A stretch of DNA of 64,000 nt, taken from PALSA-350 sp963834445. Its GTDB lineage: Bacteria; Acidobacteriota; Terriglobia; Terriglobales; Acidobacteriaceae. Position 1 is the first letter of the stretch; each line of letters begins with the position of its first letter. The notes under the pieces are model-generated. The model was not told the DNA's origin. It saw only the letters and a list, made by a program, of their open reading frames with translations, and ran no database searches. The stretch is from contig CAWIBU010000003.1 in the NCBI GenBank assembly GCA_963834445.1, positions 496,001 to 560,000 on the forward strand, given 5' to 3'. Both the position numbers and the translations under genes were made by a program. Below, piece by piece: positions 18,922 through 27,541 of the stretch.

Positions 18922-18972
18922 CCGTTCACCGACGAATGGAATGCAAGCTGCCCTGGTTCCCTCTTGAAGCCG

Positions 18973-19452
18973 CTATTGCTTCTCGAAGACAACTACTTCT
19001 GAGAAGGGCTTTCCATCCTTGTCCGTGCCGGACATATGAAAGGTCTGGGTTTTCCCGTCCCGGGAAAGGATGGCGTAACTCTTAGCCTCGCGGCCGTTGA
19101 AATTCCACACCTGCTCATTTCGGTGCGGGTTGACTGCGGTCACCCGCACGGTTACGTTATCACCGCGGCCCACGACTGGCACGGCGGCGCCTTGTTCGGG
19201 CTTGTAATGCCAGGTGGTGCTCTTTCCCGAAGAGTTGGTTTCGTCCACGGTAATGGTTCCGTCGGCGGCGACCGTGACCTGGTCGGCTACGGGTGGCTTT
19301 CCCGGGAACTTCGACTTTTCCAGATTGAATTTCCAGGTGCCGGCCCAGGCTCCGGCAGGGGTATTCTGGGCGTTCAGGTCAGATAGCATCGCCAACGACA
19401 AGACCGGCGTTGCCACAAGTGCTACCGCTAACTTCCTCACGACTGATTTCAT
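18973..19452 (-). CDS. Secreted lipocalin-like protein, paralog 1
   Basis: This 159-residue protein has a signal peptide (VRKLAVALVATPVLSLAML, cut near LNAQ). The mature part starts PAGAWAGTWKFNLEKSKFPG, followed by beta-strand-rich sequence and the tail SRDGKTQTFHMSGTDKDGKPF, then SEVVVFEKQ. The W-(A/V)-GTWKxNxxKSKF start resembles lipocalin-like or THAP4-type barrels that bind small hydrophobic ligands. It is the last of three tandem paralogs (gaps 23 and 26 bases) that form one transcript with the solute-binding lipoprotein upstream. No catalytic residues are recognised. Confidence 0.75.
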   Translation of the reverse strand: MKSVVRKLAVALVATPVLSLAMLSDLNAQNTPAGAWAGTWKFNLEKSKFPGKPPVADQVTVAADGTITVDETNSSGKSTTWHYKPEQGAAVPVVGRGDNVTVRVTAVNPHRNEQVWNFNGREAKSYAILSRDGKTQTFHMSGTDKDGKPFSEVVVFEKQ

Positions 19453-19475
19453 CTTGTCTACTCCGTGTATCAGAT

Positions 19476-19952
19476 TTATTGCTTTCCAAAAACAATGACT
19501 TCCTCGAACGGCTGTCCGTCTTTGGTGCGCATAACGTGGAAGGTCTGAGTTTTTCCATCCCTGGAGAGCGTTGCATAGCTGGTAGCGGGTTTTCCATTGT
19601 AGTCCCAGGTTTGCTCTATCCTGTGCGCATTTACTTTCTTGACCAGCACAGTCACGTTTTCTCCATGACCTTGCACGGCTACGGCCTTGCCTGCCTGTGG
19701 CTTATAGGACCAGTCGCGGCTTTTTCCCTCGGCGCTGGTTTCGTGGACGGATACGGTTCCGTCCGGCTGGGTGATGATCTGGTCCGCTTGCGGAAGCGGC
19801 CCCGGAAATTTGGATCGAGCGGGATCAAACTTCCAGGTACCAGCCCATGCGCCAGCGGGAATGTCCTCAGCGCCGACACGCATTCCGACGGCAACGAGAA
19901 GTAAGAGGAACGTCAGTTTGAACGCGTTGCGATGGATCGCGCGTGAGTTCAT
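19476..19952 (-). CDS. Secreted lipocalin-like protein, paralog 2
   Basis: From ATG 19952 (GGAGA 5 bases upstream) this is 158 residues. An upstream in-frame extension to 20132 overlaps paralog 3 and is rejected. Signal peptide FKLTFLLLLVAVGMRVGAED is followed by the shared core PAGAWAGTWKFDPARSKFPG and DQIITQPDGTVSVHETSAEG. The tail TLSRDGKTQTFHVMRTKDGQ is close to paralog 1. The barrel-like family binds unknown ligands. Middle gene of the tandem set. Confidence 0.75.
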   Translation of the reverse strand: MNSRAIHRNAFKLTFLLLLVAVGMRVGAEDIPAGAWAGTWKFDPARSKFPGPLPQADQIITQPDGTVSVHETSAEGKSRDWSYKPQAGKAVAVQGHGENVTVLVKKVNAHRIEQTWDYNGKPATSYATLSRDGKTQTFHVMRTKDGQPFEEVIVFGKQ

Positions 19953-19978
19953 GGTGTCTCCTTCAGGAGCTCCAGCTT

Positions 19979-20467
19979 CTATTGCTTTTCGTAGACAACG
20001 ACTTCGCTGAAGGGTTTGGCCTTGGTTTCGCCGGGGGCTCGGTACGTTCCCGGCGCGCCGTAAAAGGTTTGCACTTTTCCGTCTCTCGACAAAGTGGAGT
20101 GGGTGTGTGTGACCTTTCCCTCGTGATGCCAAATCTGATTGTTGCGGTAGTCGTTGACTTTGACGACCTCTACGGTGGTGTTGTCTCTTCCCTGAATCGG
20201 CACTTCTTTCTTAACCTGCGGTTTGTAAGACCAATCGCTCGTCTTTCCATCGGCGCTCACTACATGAACGGCGACCGACCCATCTGCCTGGATGATGACC
20301 TGGTCCAACGTTGGCGCGGGTCCGGGAAATTTGGATTTTGTGCTATTCGCTACCCAGGTGCCAGCCCATGCGCCGGCGGGCATATCCTGCGCCACTGCGA
20401 ACAGAGGGGCTGCGCAGAGCAGCAGGGAGATAGCCATGAAGCGTACTGTCGACGATGCGGATTTCAT
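19979..20467 (-). CDS. Secreted lipocalin-like protein, paralog 3
   Basis: This 162-residue protein has signal peptide FMAISLLLCAAPLFAVAQDM and the shared core PAGAWAGTWVANSTKSKFPG. It is the most divergent of the three, ending STLSRDGKVQTFYGAPGTYR with an insertion before FSEVVVYEKQ. It is first in the tandem set, 32 bases downstream of the solute-binding lipoprotein gene. Successive duplication is the simplest origin. Its role may be carriage of a hydrophobic product in the periplasm (inference). Confidence 0.75.
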   Translation of the reverse strand: MKSASSTVRFMAISLLLCAAPLFAVAQDMPAGAWAGTWVANSTKSKFPGPAPTLDQVIIQADGSVAVHVVSADGKTSDWSYKPQVKKEVPIQGRDNTTVEVVKVNDYRNNQIWHHEGKVTHTHSTLSRDGKVQTFYGAPGTYRAPGETKAKPFSEVVVYEKQ

Positions 20468-20499
20468 ATTCTTTGTTCCTCGTGAATGGAAGTCTTGAC

Positions 20500-21867
20500 T
20501 CAGGGTGCGGCGTGGACCGGATAACGTAGTTTTGCTTTGCTACCTAGAATTTGTTGTAGATCGAGCGCCAGCTTGTCCAGGCCGCTCTGCGGAGACTCCT
20601 TCCCGCTCACAATCTCCGCCAGGCGGCGTTCCGCAGCCTCGGTCATTTGTGACGACTCGGGGATGGTCGGCTTTTCTTTGGCGATCGGGACACTTGCCAG
20701 AAAGGCTGAGGAATAGGGCTTCGCGTTGACCCTGGAATCCTCATAGACCGATTTTCTGATCGAAGAGCTGCCATCGAGAGTCTGTTGCACCTGGAGGGGA
20801 TCAGACATAGCCCACTCGATGAAGCGATATGCTTCCTTCGGGTGCTGTGATTGTGTCGGGATCAGGTAAGTTAAACCTTCCATCTGGCTGAATTGTTTCG
20901 TGGTGTTCGAGGGAATAAGACTGTAACCCATTTTGCCCGCGACCTTTGAGGTCGAGGGCTCTTCCAGTAGATACGCCTGATCACTCCACAAGAGGCCCAT
21001 GAAGGCGTGCCCCTCCTGGAGCGCTGACTGCGCCTCATTCCAGCCGTAAGTGAGCGTGTCAGGCGGACTGAAGGCAACCAGTCTCACGTACTGTTCGGTT
21101 GCGTCGACATTTTGCGGTGAGTTGACCACGATGTCGCCGTACTCCCAGCCATGTTGCGTGTCGAGAACATCTCCCCCGAAAGAGTAGATAACGTTCAGCC
21201 ACTCGTACCAAAGCGCCAGGCCCTGTTTGCCGGATATGTAAGTTCCGAAGAAGTGCTGCCTGGGGCGCGTAAAGAACGCGGCCAACTGCGTATACTCCTT
21301 CCAATTGGCAGGAACCGCAATTTCACGGTGATACCGTGCTTTGAAATTTCGTTTGTTTTCGGGATCGTCGAAAAGATCCTTGCGATAGCAGAGGTAGGCT
21401 GTCAACGCGGTATAGGGATAGCCGTAGATCTTGTCTCCATACCAACTGAGCCCGCGCCACCAATTGGGAAAGAGCTGTTGCGCGGGTTGAAAGCCTGCAT
21501 CGTGCACCGCCGGATCCGCCAATAAAGAGTTGATGGGTTGAATCTGACCCTTCTGGACGAGCGCGCCCAGCAGTCTGTGGCGCATCACGACCATGTCGTA
21601 AGCGGAGTTCCCTGCGCCGGCGCCTCGATCCAGATCCGCCATGATGCTGCGGTCATTGCGGTAAACGACCTCGACGTGAACCCCATTTTTCTGTTCGTAA
21701 TTCGCAATCATCCCGGTCTTGACCAGACTCTTCAGAAACCATTCATCGCCAGCAATGCGGATGGTTACCGGCTGGGAACTACTGCTGCAGCCACTCTGCA
21801 GAAGAGAGAGGAGGAGCACGGCTGCAAGCGAGACCTGGGCGCGTATTCTCTTGCGCAACTGCTTCAT
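20500..21867 (-). CDS. Orphan extracellular solute-binding lipoprotein (SBP family 1)
   Basis: This 455-residue protein has a lipoprotein signal: hydrophobic AAVLLLSLLQSGC with C27 as the lipid-anchored cysteine. The mature part has the bacterial family 1 fold seen in sugar and polyamine ABC receptors: VTIRIAGDEWFLKSLVKTG, YDMVVMRHRLLGALV, and GYPYTALTAYLCYRKDLFDD in the hinge. SQHPKEAYRFIEWAMSD lies near the C-terminus. No permease or ATPase gene lies anywhere in the window, so it either works with a distant transporter or only binds ligand. Its ATG overlaps the stop of the cupin gene (ATGA), so the two are translationally coupled. Controlled, by position, by the motif at 22931. Confidence 0.88.
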   Translation of the reverse strand: MKQLRKRIRAQVSLAAVLLLSLLQSGCSSSSQPVTIRIAGDEWFLKSLVKTGMIANYEQKNGVHVEVVYRNDRSIMADLDRGAGAGNSAYDMVVMRHRLLGALVQKGQIQPINSLLADPAVHDAGFQPAQQLFPNWWRGLSWYGDKIYGYPYTALTAYLCYRKDLFDDPENKRNFKARYHREIAVPANWKEYTQLAAFFTRPRQHFFGTYISGKQGLALWYEWLNVIYSFGGDVLDTQHGWEYGDIVVNSPQNVDATEQYVRLVAFSPPDTLTYGWNEAQSALQEGHAFMGLLWSDQAYLLEEPSTSKVAGKMGYSLIPSNTTKQFSQMEGLTYLIPTQSQHPKEAYRFIEWAMSDPLQVQQTLDGSSSIRKSVYEDSRVNAKPYSSAFLASVPIAKEKPTIPESSQMTEAAERRLAEIVSGKESPQSGLDKLALDLQQILGSKAKLRYPVHAAP

Positions 21868-22829
21868 TTGGGGAGAGAAGAACCGGCAAACCAGAGGAAC
21901 TTAACCGGGGTATCGCCGGAATTAATGTTGGAGTGAGTCATGGTGTTGTCTGGCCTGATCATGTAGCCCACTCCCGGAGGTTGAACCCGTAACTGGGTGC
22001 CGATGAAGGCGAGACTGGTGCCATCGATGGCGACCCAGATTTCTTCCTGGCCAGGATTGTGCGGGTGAGGCTCGCCCATCTGCATTGGGTTGATGGTGAC
22101 AGTGATCAGGTCGCCAACGGTTGCCAGGCCATCTGTCCGCGAGAAAAGGTCCCTTACAATATGGGCCCAGTGCCCTGAGGCTCCTGGGAGCGTGTAGGGC
22201 GAGGCTTCCATCGGCGTTCTGGGAGGCACGGTGCTCTCATCCGTCACCAGCATATCTTTGCGGGGAGTGAAGCCTTTGGGAACCGGTTCATTGACTACAT
22301 ACATCGTAAGGTCGTTGTTGCCCGTGTTCTTCATTGAGAATTCGAGACCCTCGGGCATGAAGACGGCAATGTCTTTATGCAGCGAGGCTGTTTTTCCGCC
22401 GGCGGTAATTTCTCCCGCGCCCCCGTCGATGTAGTAGACCTCTTGTTGGCCTTCGAGTTTCTCAGAGATGGTTACATCGTTCGGCTGCAGACGGCCGTAG
22501 GCCACGAAATTGGCCGCTTGCAACACCGCGCCAGGTTGCGGTGGTGTCAGGTTGTTTCCATGGCTCAGGATGTCCCGAAGCACCAGCGAGCCGTGTTCAT
22601 GGCGCGGCATGGAGTCGTGCCAGTCACCCATGAACCTGTCGATCAGCCTGTCCTGCTGATCGGTACCATCCTCATAGCGAATGGCATTGGGACCGGGGAA
22701 GCTGTTGCCACCGCTGGCCGGAGTCTTTACCGGAGGCTTGGCAACAGTCTGGGCATGGCTGGAAAGCAGCGCTACGCAGACAGCCGACAACGCCAGAGAC
22801 CAGAGACGTTTTCCGGATGGCGAAATCAT
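21864..22829 (-). CDS. Secreted bicupin, paralog a (metal site intact)
   Basis: From ATG 22829 this is 321 residues with signal peptide LWSLALSAVCVALLSSHAQT. An upstream in-frame start at 22889 is less likely because it precedes the signal sequence. It has two cupin barrels. The first runs from GSLVLRDILSHGNN to LTMYVVNEP. The second has MGEPHPHNPGQEEIW and TMTHSNIN, giving HxH, Glu and distal His ligands. GDWHDSMPRHEHGS precedes the first barrel, as in all paralogs here. Cupins of this form are annotated only as cupin-domain proteins. It leads a unit with the solute-binding lipoprotein and three lipocalin-like genes. A regulon motif lies 101 bases upstream. Confidence 0.85.
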   Translation of the reverse strand: MISPSGKRLWSLALSAVCVALLSSHAQTVAKPPVKTPASGGNSFPGPNAIRYEDGTDQQDRLIDRFMGDWHDSMPRHEHGSLVLRDILSHGNNLTPPQPGAVLQAANFVAYGRLQPNDVTISEKLEGQQEVYYIDGGAGEITAGGKTASLHKDIAVFMPEGLEFSMKNTGNNDLTMYVVNEPVPKGFTPRKDMLVTDESTVPPRTPMEASPYTLPGASGHWAHIVRDLFSRTDGLATVGDLITVTINPMQMGEPHPHNPGQEEIWVAIDGTSLAFIGTQLRVQPPGVGYMIRPDNTMTHSNINSGDTPVKFLWFAGSSLPK

Positions 22830-22930
22830 GGACTCCAAATTCCCCGTTCGCGCGGTGAATCCGGCTGCACCCGCACACCAGCCGGACATTTATTCCAGAA
22901 GCCAAACGTTAAGCCTGTTCCCCGGGTGGA

Positions 22931-22950
22931 ACAAGCGAAAAAGTACGAAA
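22931..22950 (-). promoter_or_regulatory. Regulon motif, copy 4, upstream of cupin a unit
   Basis: The gene's sense strand reads TTTCGTACTTTTTCGCTTGT. It sits in the 133-bp gap between the end of the lactonase gene and the cupin start, 101 bases before ATG 22829. Confidence 0.75.
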
Positions 22951-22962
22951 CGCTCAAACTGC

Positions 22963-24198
22963 CTAGGGGCGAATAGGAACAAACTGGATGGATACCGGAA
23001 CATCCAATTTGATCTCATGGCCGGTCTTTTCCAGGCGGCCGGTTGCCGGTTCAATCTTGAACACCATGACGTTATTCGAATATTGGTGAGCCACCAACAG
23101 GTAGGCGCCCGTGGGGTCGATGGCGAAGTTGCGCGGCATAATCGCTCCGCTGAGCGACTGCTCGACCAGGGTCAGGGTGCCTTTATCCGGGTTAATGGCA
23201 AATACGCCTATGGTATCCGGCCCCCAACCGGTATCGCCCGTATTGCGACGATTCGATTCGTACAAATATTTTCCGTCGGGCGAGATCGCGATCTCCGCGC
23301 TGTGGTTGTCGCCCTTGAAGTCGTGTGGAACGGTGCCGTAGCTTCCAATGTTGGTCAACGTCCCCGCTGCGGGATCCCAGGCAAACGCATCCACAATGCC
23401 GCTCATTTCGCTTAATTGATAGGCGAATTTCCCTGACGGACTAAAAGCAAAGTGCCGCGGTCCGCCGCCCGGCTTAACCGTCGCAAAGGGCGCGTCGGGG
23501 GGAGAGAGCTGGCCCGTCTTGTCATCAAAGTGAAAGATGAAAATCTTATCCAGGCCTAAGTCAGAAACGATCACATAGCGATTGTCTGGTGAGACCAGGA
23601 TGGAATGGGGGTGTGGCGCGTTCTGAATCGCGGGATTGACGCTATGCCCGATGTCCTGAATGAACGAGGTGAGCTCGCCCAAGGAGCCATCTTCCTTTAT
23701 TTTGATCACCGAGACGCTGCCGCTGCCGAAGTTGGCCATCAGCACGTACTTCCCGGTCTTGTCCGTCGAAATAAAGCACGTGCTGGTTCCGCCTGTAGGC
23801 AAGGTATTCAGTAAACGCAACTTCCCCGTCGCTGAATCTATGGTGTAGGAGCTAACGTAAGAAACGTGATCGAGGGGAGGTCCGACCGAAAGCGGATCTT
23901 CGGTCACTGCATAAAGGTAACGATGATCCGGAGAAATCGTAAGGAACGAAGGATTGGTGATTTCCGCAGCCAGCTCCGGGTCGCTGAGAGCGCCTGTCGC
24001 CGCATTGAACCGGCTCACATAGATTCCCTTACTGTGGCTCTCACCCACTCCCTGCGTCTTGCTGTGACGCACGAAACGGAATCCGGTATAGGTGCCAAAG
24101 TAGACAAAATAATCCTTGTCTTGTGCGGAGGCGGTGCGTCCGAGAAGGATGAGCACGCAAATCAACAGGAAGCAGAGCGAATACCGGGCAGGGCGCAC
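22963..24198 (-). CDS. Secreted lactonase-family seven-bladed beta-propeller, paralog 1
   Basis: This 411-residue protein begins at GTG 24198, with GGAGG about 11 bases upstream. Signal peptide LCFLLICVLILLGRTASAQD. The body repeats propeller blades such as GKYVLMANFGSGSVSVIKIKE, DNRYVIVSDLGLDKIFIFHF and GKYLYESNRRNTG. It matches the lactonase (YkgB/PgL) family. Cytoplasmic members hydrolyse 6-phosphogluconolactone. An exported member more likely acts on a lactone made by the quinoprotein or flavin oxidases nearby (inference). It ends the cupin c-b-lactonase unit, 34 bases after its paralog. Confidence 0.88.
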   Translation of the reverse strand: MRPARYSLCFLLICVLILLGRTASAQDKDYFVYFGTYTGFRFVRHSKTQGVGESHSKGIYVSRFNAATGALSDPELAAEITNPSFLTISPDHRYLYAVTEDPLSVGPPLDHVSYVSSYTIDSATGKLRLLNTLPTGGTSTCFISTDKTGKYVLMANFGSGSVSVIKIKEDGSLGELTSFIQDIGHSVNPAIQNAPHPHSILVSPDNRYVIVSDLGLDKIFIFHFDDKTGQLSPPDAPFATVKPGGGPRHFAFSPSGKFAYQLSEMSGIVDAFAWDPAAGTLTNIGSYGTVPHDFKGDNHSAEIAISPDGKYLYESNRRNTGDTGWGPDTIGVFAINPDKGTLTLVEQSLSGAIMPRNFAIDPTGAYLLVAHQYSNNVMVFKIEPATGRLEKTGHEIKLDVPVSIQFVPIRP

Positions 24199-24232
24199 TG
24201 GGGTTAGAGCCTCCTTGGCAAACAGGATCAGG

Positions 24233-25483
24233 TTACATCACGGGTACAAATTGCAAACATACGGGCGTGTCGACCTTGAATTCGCGACCCGTTGTCGCGA
24301 GCATTCCGGTCGTCGGATCAACTTTGAATTGAACCACGTTGTTGGTCACCTGATTCAACGCGAATAAATATTGGCCGGTGGGATCAATGCCGAAGCTGCG
24401 CGGCATGATTCCGCCGGAAGGAAACTGCTGGATTTCTGACAACGTGTGCTTCCGCGGATCGATGGCGAACAAACTGATTGTGCCGGGAAGGCGGTCGATT
24501 TTACTGTGGTCTTTATCATTGAAGCGGCTCAACCGATTCGATGCGTAAAGATACTTTCCATTGCCGCCTATCTGCATCTCTGCGCCCGCATTTCTAAGTC
24601 CGGGGTGGGCGATCGAGAGCTCCTGGAGTCTGGTCAGACTCCCTTGCGCGGGGTCCCAGGCGAACGTGATCAAGGTGCTTCCCATCTCGTTGAGCTGATA
24701 ACCAAAGCGGCCCTTGGGATCGAACAGAAAGCGGCGCGGACCACCGCCGGCTTCGACTACGGCAAACGGAGGATTCAGGGGAGACAGCGCTCCCGTGGTG
24801 GCATCGAAATGATAGATAAATACCTTGTCAACTCCGAGATCAGAGACGATGACATAGCGGTTGTCTGGTGAGACCAGGATGGTATGCGGGTGAGGCCCCG
24901 ATTGGACGGGCAGATCCGGACTGCCATGTCCCAGGTGCTGCACAAACGCAGTCTGCTCGCCGAGCGAGCCATCCTCCTTTACCCTTACAACGGATATGCT
25001 GCCGCTGCCGAAATTGGCCAGCAGGACAAACTTGCCTGTCTTATCCATGGAAAGGTAGCAGGTGCTGGTTCCTCCCGTGGGGATGGTATTCAGGAGGCGC
25101 AGCTTACCGCTCGTCGTATCAATGGCATACGCGCTGACGTACGACGCGTGATCAAGCGGCGGCCCCATCGAGCGCGGATCTTCCGACACGGCATAGAGAA
25201 AGCGATGGTTCGGATGGACAGTGAGAAAAGAAGGATTCGCGATCTCAGCAGCCAGCTCGGGCTCGCTCACTTGACCAGTGGCTGCACGGAAGCGGCTGAC
25301 GTAGATGCCTTTGCCGTGGCTCTCTCCCACGCCTATGGTGACGCTGTGGCTTACGAATTTGAAGCCAGTATAAGTGCCGAAATACATAAAGAACTCACCC
25401 GCCTGGGCCGCAGCCAGGCAATAAGATGAGTTGGCAAGGGCGACGACCAAAAGCAGGCAGAAAGTGCGGATACTACTTCTCAA
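24233..25483 (-). CDS. Secreted lactonase-family seven-bladed beta-propeller, paralog 2
   Basis: This 416-residue protein begins at TTG 25483, preceded by AGGAG. Signal peptide FCLLLVVALANSSYCLAAAQ. Blades share nearly the same text as paralog 1: FYAVSEDPRSMGPPLDHASY-type opening, DNRYVIVSDLGVDKVFIYHF, GGIMPRSFGIDPTGQYLFAL. The HPNHRFLYAVSEDP and GPHPHTILVSPDNRYV segments hold conserved histidines of the family. Two adjacent copies indicate recent tandem duplication. The role is as for paralog 1; different lactone specificity is possible. Confidence 0.88.
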   Translation of the reverse strand: MRSSIRTFCLLLVVALANSSYCLAAAQAGEFFMYFGTYTGFKFVSHSVTIGVGESHGKGIYVSRFRAATGQVSEPELAAEIANPSFLTVHPNHRFLYAVSEDPRSMGPPLDHASYVSAYAIDTTSGKLRLLNTIPTGGTSTCYLSMDKTGKFVLLANFGSGSISVVRVKEDGSLGEQTAFVQHLGHGSPDLPVQSGPHPHTILVSPDNRYVIVSDLGVDKVFIYHFDATTGALSPLNPPFAVVEAGGGPRRFLFDPKGRFGYQLNEMGSTLITFAWDPAQGSLTRLQELSIAHPGLRNAGAEMQIGGNGKYLYASNRLSRFNDKDHSKIDRLPGTISLFAIDPRKHTLSEIQQFPSGGIMPRSFGIDPTGQYLFALNQVTNNVVQFKVDPTTGMLATTGREFKVDTPVCLQFVPVM

Positions 25484-25548
25484 AAGCTTGATCTCCTACT
25501 GCGACCCGGCGAGCGCGCGGGCAAGAAAGATCGCAGAACGGCCTTCTC

Positions 25549-26577
25549 TCATTTTTTGCCAGCAACGGCGTGAGTCCAGTTGGCCCCTTGAGGGAACCGC
25601 GCGAAGTATAAAAACTTCACTGGCGTGTCGCCATCGTTGATATTGGAGTGAATGGTGACTGCATCCGGCCGCAGCATATAAGCCATTCCGGGCTTCTGCA
25701 CCCGCAACTCCGTACCCAGCAGCACCAGGCTGCTGCCATCGATGGCAGCCCAGACCTCTTCCTGGCCCGGCTTGTGCGGATGTGGCTCGCCCAGGGTTTT
25801 GGGATTGATCTCCACCGTGATTACACTTTGTTCGGTAGCCAGCCCGTCCGCCGGGGAGAATAACTCTCTGACGATGTGCGCCCAATGACCGGAAGCGCCG
25901 CCGACAATAAAGGGGTCGGCAACAGCGGGCGTCCGTTGCCGCGCGGCGCCCTCATCCTTCACCACCATTCTGGTCTTAGGATGAAACGGAAGGCGGTCGG
26001 GGTTTCCAACGATTCCGTTATCGTCGGGCAGCGGCTCATTGATAACGTACATCGTGAGCGGGTCGTCGCCCATCGACCTCATCACAAATTCAAGACCAAC
26101 CGGCATGAGCACCGCGATACCCTTGTGCAGTTTGGCGGTTTCGCCGGCAGCGGTGACTTCACCCTCACCTCCGAGAATGTAATAGATCTCCTGCTGGCCT
26201 GCGAGCTTCGATGGGGTCGTCCAGGCGCCCGGAGCAAGCCTGCCAAAGGCGAAGAAGTTGGTGTAGTGCAGCACAGCACCCTTCTCTGCAGGATCGAAGT
26301 TATCGCCTTTGGTAAGAATGTCGCGCAGAATGAGCGAGCCATGCTCCACCCGCGGCATGGATAAATGCCAATCGCCGATGAACATGTCGATGCGCCGGTC
26401 CATCGGGTCGGGCGTGCTTTGATACTTGACCAGCCCCGGCCCCGGGTACGAATTGATGCCGTTAATGGCGTTCTGCGTGCCGCTGGTGGGCGGGGTATTC
26501 TGTGCAACAGCCAGCGACCCTACCGCGAGGGCTACACCCAGAGTCGTAAGAGCCGCTTTTGCACGCCGCATGTTCAC
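25549..26577 (-). CDS. Secreted bicupin, paralog b (metal site intact)
   Basis: This 342-residue protein starts at GTG 26577 with AAGGGAG 5-8 bases upstream. Signal peptide ALTTLGVALAVGSLAVAQNT. It keeps GDWHLSMPRVEHGSLILRDI in front of barrel 1 and LGEPHPHKPGQEEVW plus VTIHSNIND in barrel 2, so both His, the Glu and the distal His are present. NGIVGNPDRLPFHPKTRMV is an insertion between the barrels not seen in paralog a. It is second in a unit with cupin c (16-base gap) and the two lactonases, under the motif at 27500. Confidence 0.85.
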   Translation of the reverse strand: MNMRRAKAALTTLGVALAVGSLAVAQNTPPTSGTQNAINGINSYPGPGLVKYQSTPDPMDRRIDMFIGDWHLSMPRVEHGSLILRDILTKGDNFDPAEKGAVLHYTNFFAFGRLAPGAWTTPSKLAGQQEIYYILGGEGEVTAAGETAKLHKGIAVLMPVGLEFVMRSMGDDPLTMYVINEPLPDDNGIVGNPDRLPFHPKTRMVVKDEGAARQRTPAVADPFIVGGASGHWAHIVRELFSPADGLATEQSVITVEINPKTLGEPHPHKPGQEEVWAAIDGSSLVLLGTELRVQKPGMAYMLRPDAVTIHSNINDGDTPVKFLYFARFPQGANWTHAVAGKK

Positions 26578-26593
26578 GGTCTCCCTTCCTGTT

Positions 26594-27436
26594 TTATTTT
26601 CTGGCTTCGTGCGGATGATAGCGGGCGAAGTAGAGGAATTTTACTTGCGAATCCTCATTCTGGTTCACGTTTGTGTGCGGGGTGAGGTTGTCGGGAACGT
26701 GATAGAAGGCCATACCCGGCGTTTGCTTGCGTAGCGAATTGCTGACAAAGGCCAGGCTGGTTCCGTAGAGAGCGGTCCATACCTCTTCGATGTCGGTGTG
26801 CTCTACCACGTGGGGCTTGCCGATCGTAAGCGGATCGAGGGTGACGGTAAGCACGCTCTGCAGAGTGCCCAGCCCATCAGAGGTGTCAAAGAGCGGCTTG
26901 ACGATATGGCACCACAAACCTGTGGTGCTGCTTACCGGAATCTTGTTTTCGTCTCTGACCAGCATGGCGGTGTTTGGCCGGAAGCCTGGCGGCGTAGGCT
27001 CATTGATCACATACATGGCGAGAGGTTGGTCGCCGGTGCTCTTGATGGTGAACTCGAGATTTGCCGGCACCAGGATCGCGATATTCCGATACAGGTCAGC
27101 GTTCTGTCTACCCGCGGTCATCGTGCCCTGGCCTGACTCGACGAAGTAGACCTCCTGCTGGCCGTCGAGCCTGGTGGGTTTGGTGGATGCCTGGGGCGCG
27201 AGGGTGTCATAGGTATAGGAGTTGATATAGCGCAGGACGGCGCCCTTTTGTGGCGGATTGGCGGCATCGCCACGCGTGAAAATGTCGCGCTCCTCGAGCG
27301 ATCCACGCACTGTGCGGGGGGTGGCGTTGTGCCAGTCTCCGAAATAAGAATCAATTTTATCCCCGGTTATCTGGCCCCTGGCCACAGGCGCCAGCAGGGC
27401 GCACAGGCTCAGGGGTACGACGAACCTGCTTAGCAT
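26594..27436 (-). CDS. Secreted bicupin, paralog c (metal site reduced)
   Basis: From ATG 27436 this is 280 residues; TTG at 27439 is an alternative. GGGAG lies just upstream. Signal peptide FVVPLSLCALLAPVARGQIT. YFGDWHNATPRTVRGSLEER leads into barrel 1. In barrel 2 the HPH of the longer paralogs is replaced by PHVVEHTDIEEVW, leaving one of the two motif histidines. The distal His in LTPHTNVN is kept. It belongs to the short subfamily with d and f. It heads the c-b-lactonase-lactonase unit, about 63 bases below a regulon motif. Whether it still binds metal is doubtful. Confidence 0.82.
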   Translation of the reverse strand: MLSRFVVPLSLCALLAPVARGQITGDKIDSYFGDWHNATPRTVRGSLEERDIFTRGDAANPPQKGAVLRYINSYTYDTLAPQASTKPTRLDGQQEVYFVESGQGTMTAGRQNADLYRNIAILVPANLEFTIKSTGDQPLAMYVINEPTPPGFRPNTAMLVRDENKIPVSSTTGLWCHIVKPLFDTSDGLGTLQSVLTVTLDPLTIGKPHVVEHTDIEEVWTALYGTSLAFVSNSLRKQTPGMAFYHVPDNLTPHTNVNQNEDSQVKFLYFARYHPHEARK

Positions 27437-27499
27437 CAACGCTCTCCCTATTTCTCGATCTTGCGCATTTGCTGATGCTGCTACGTTTCGCCCCGTGCA

Positions 27500-27519
27500 A
27501 CAAGCGAAATAGTACGAAA
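27500..27519 (-). promoter_or_regulatory. Regulon motif, copy 5, upstream of cupin c-b-lactonase unit
   Basis: The gene's sense strand reads TTTCGTACTATTTCGCTTGT, 63 bases before ATG 27436. It lies in the 105-bp gap behind cupin d. Confidence 0.8.
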
Positions 27520-27541
27520 TGCCGTTCGGTCGCGCAACCAG

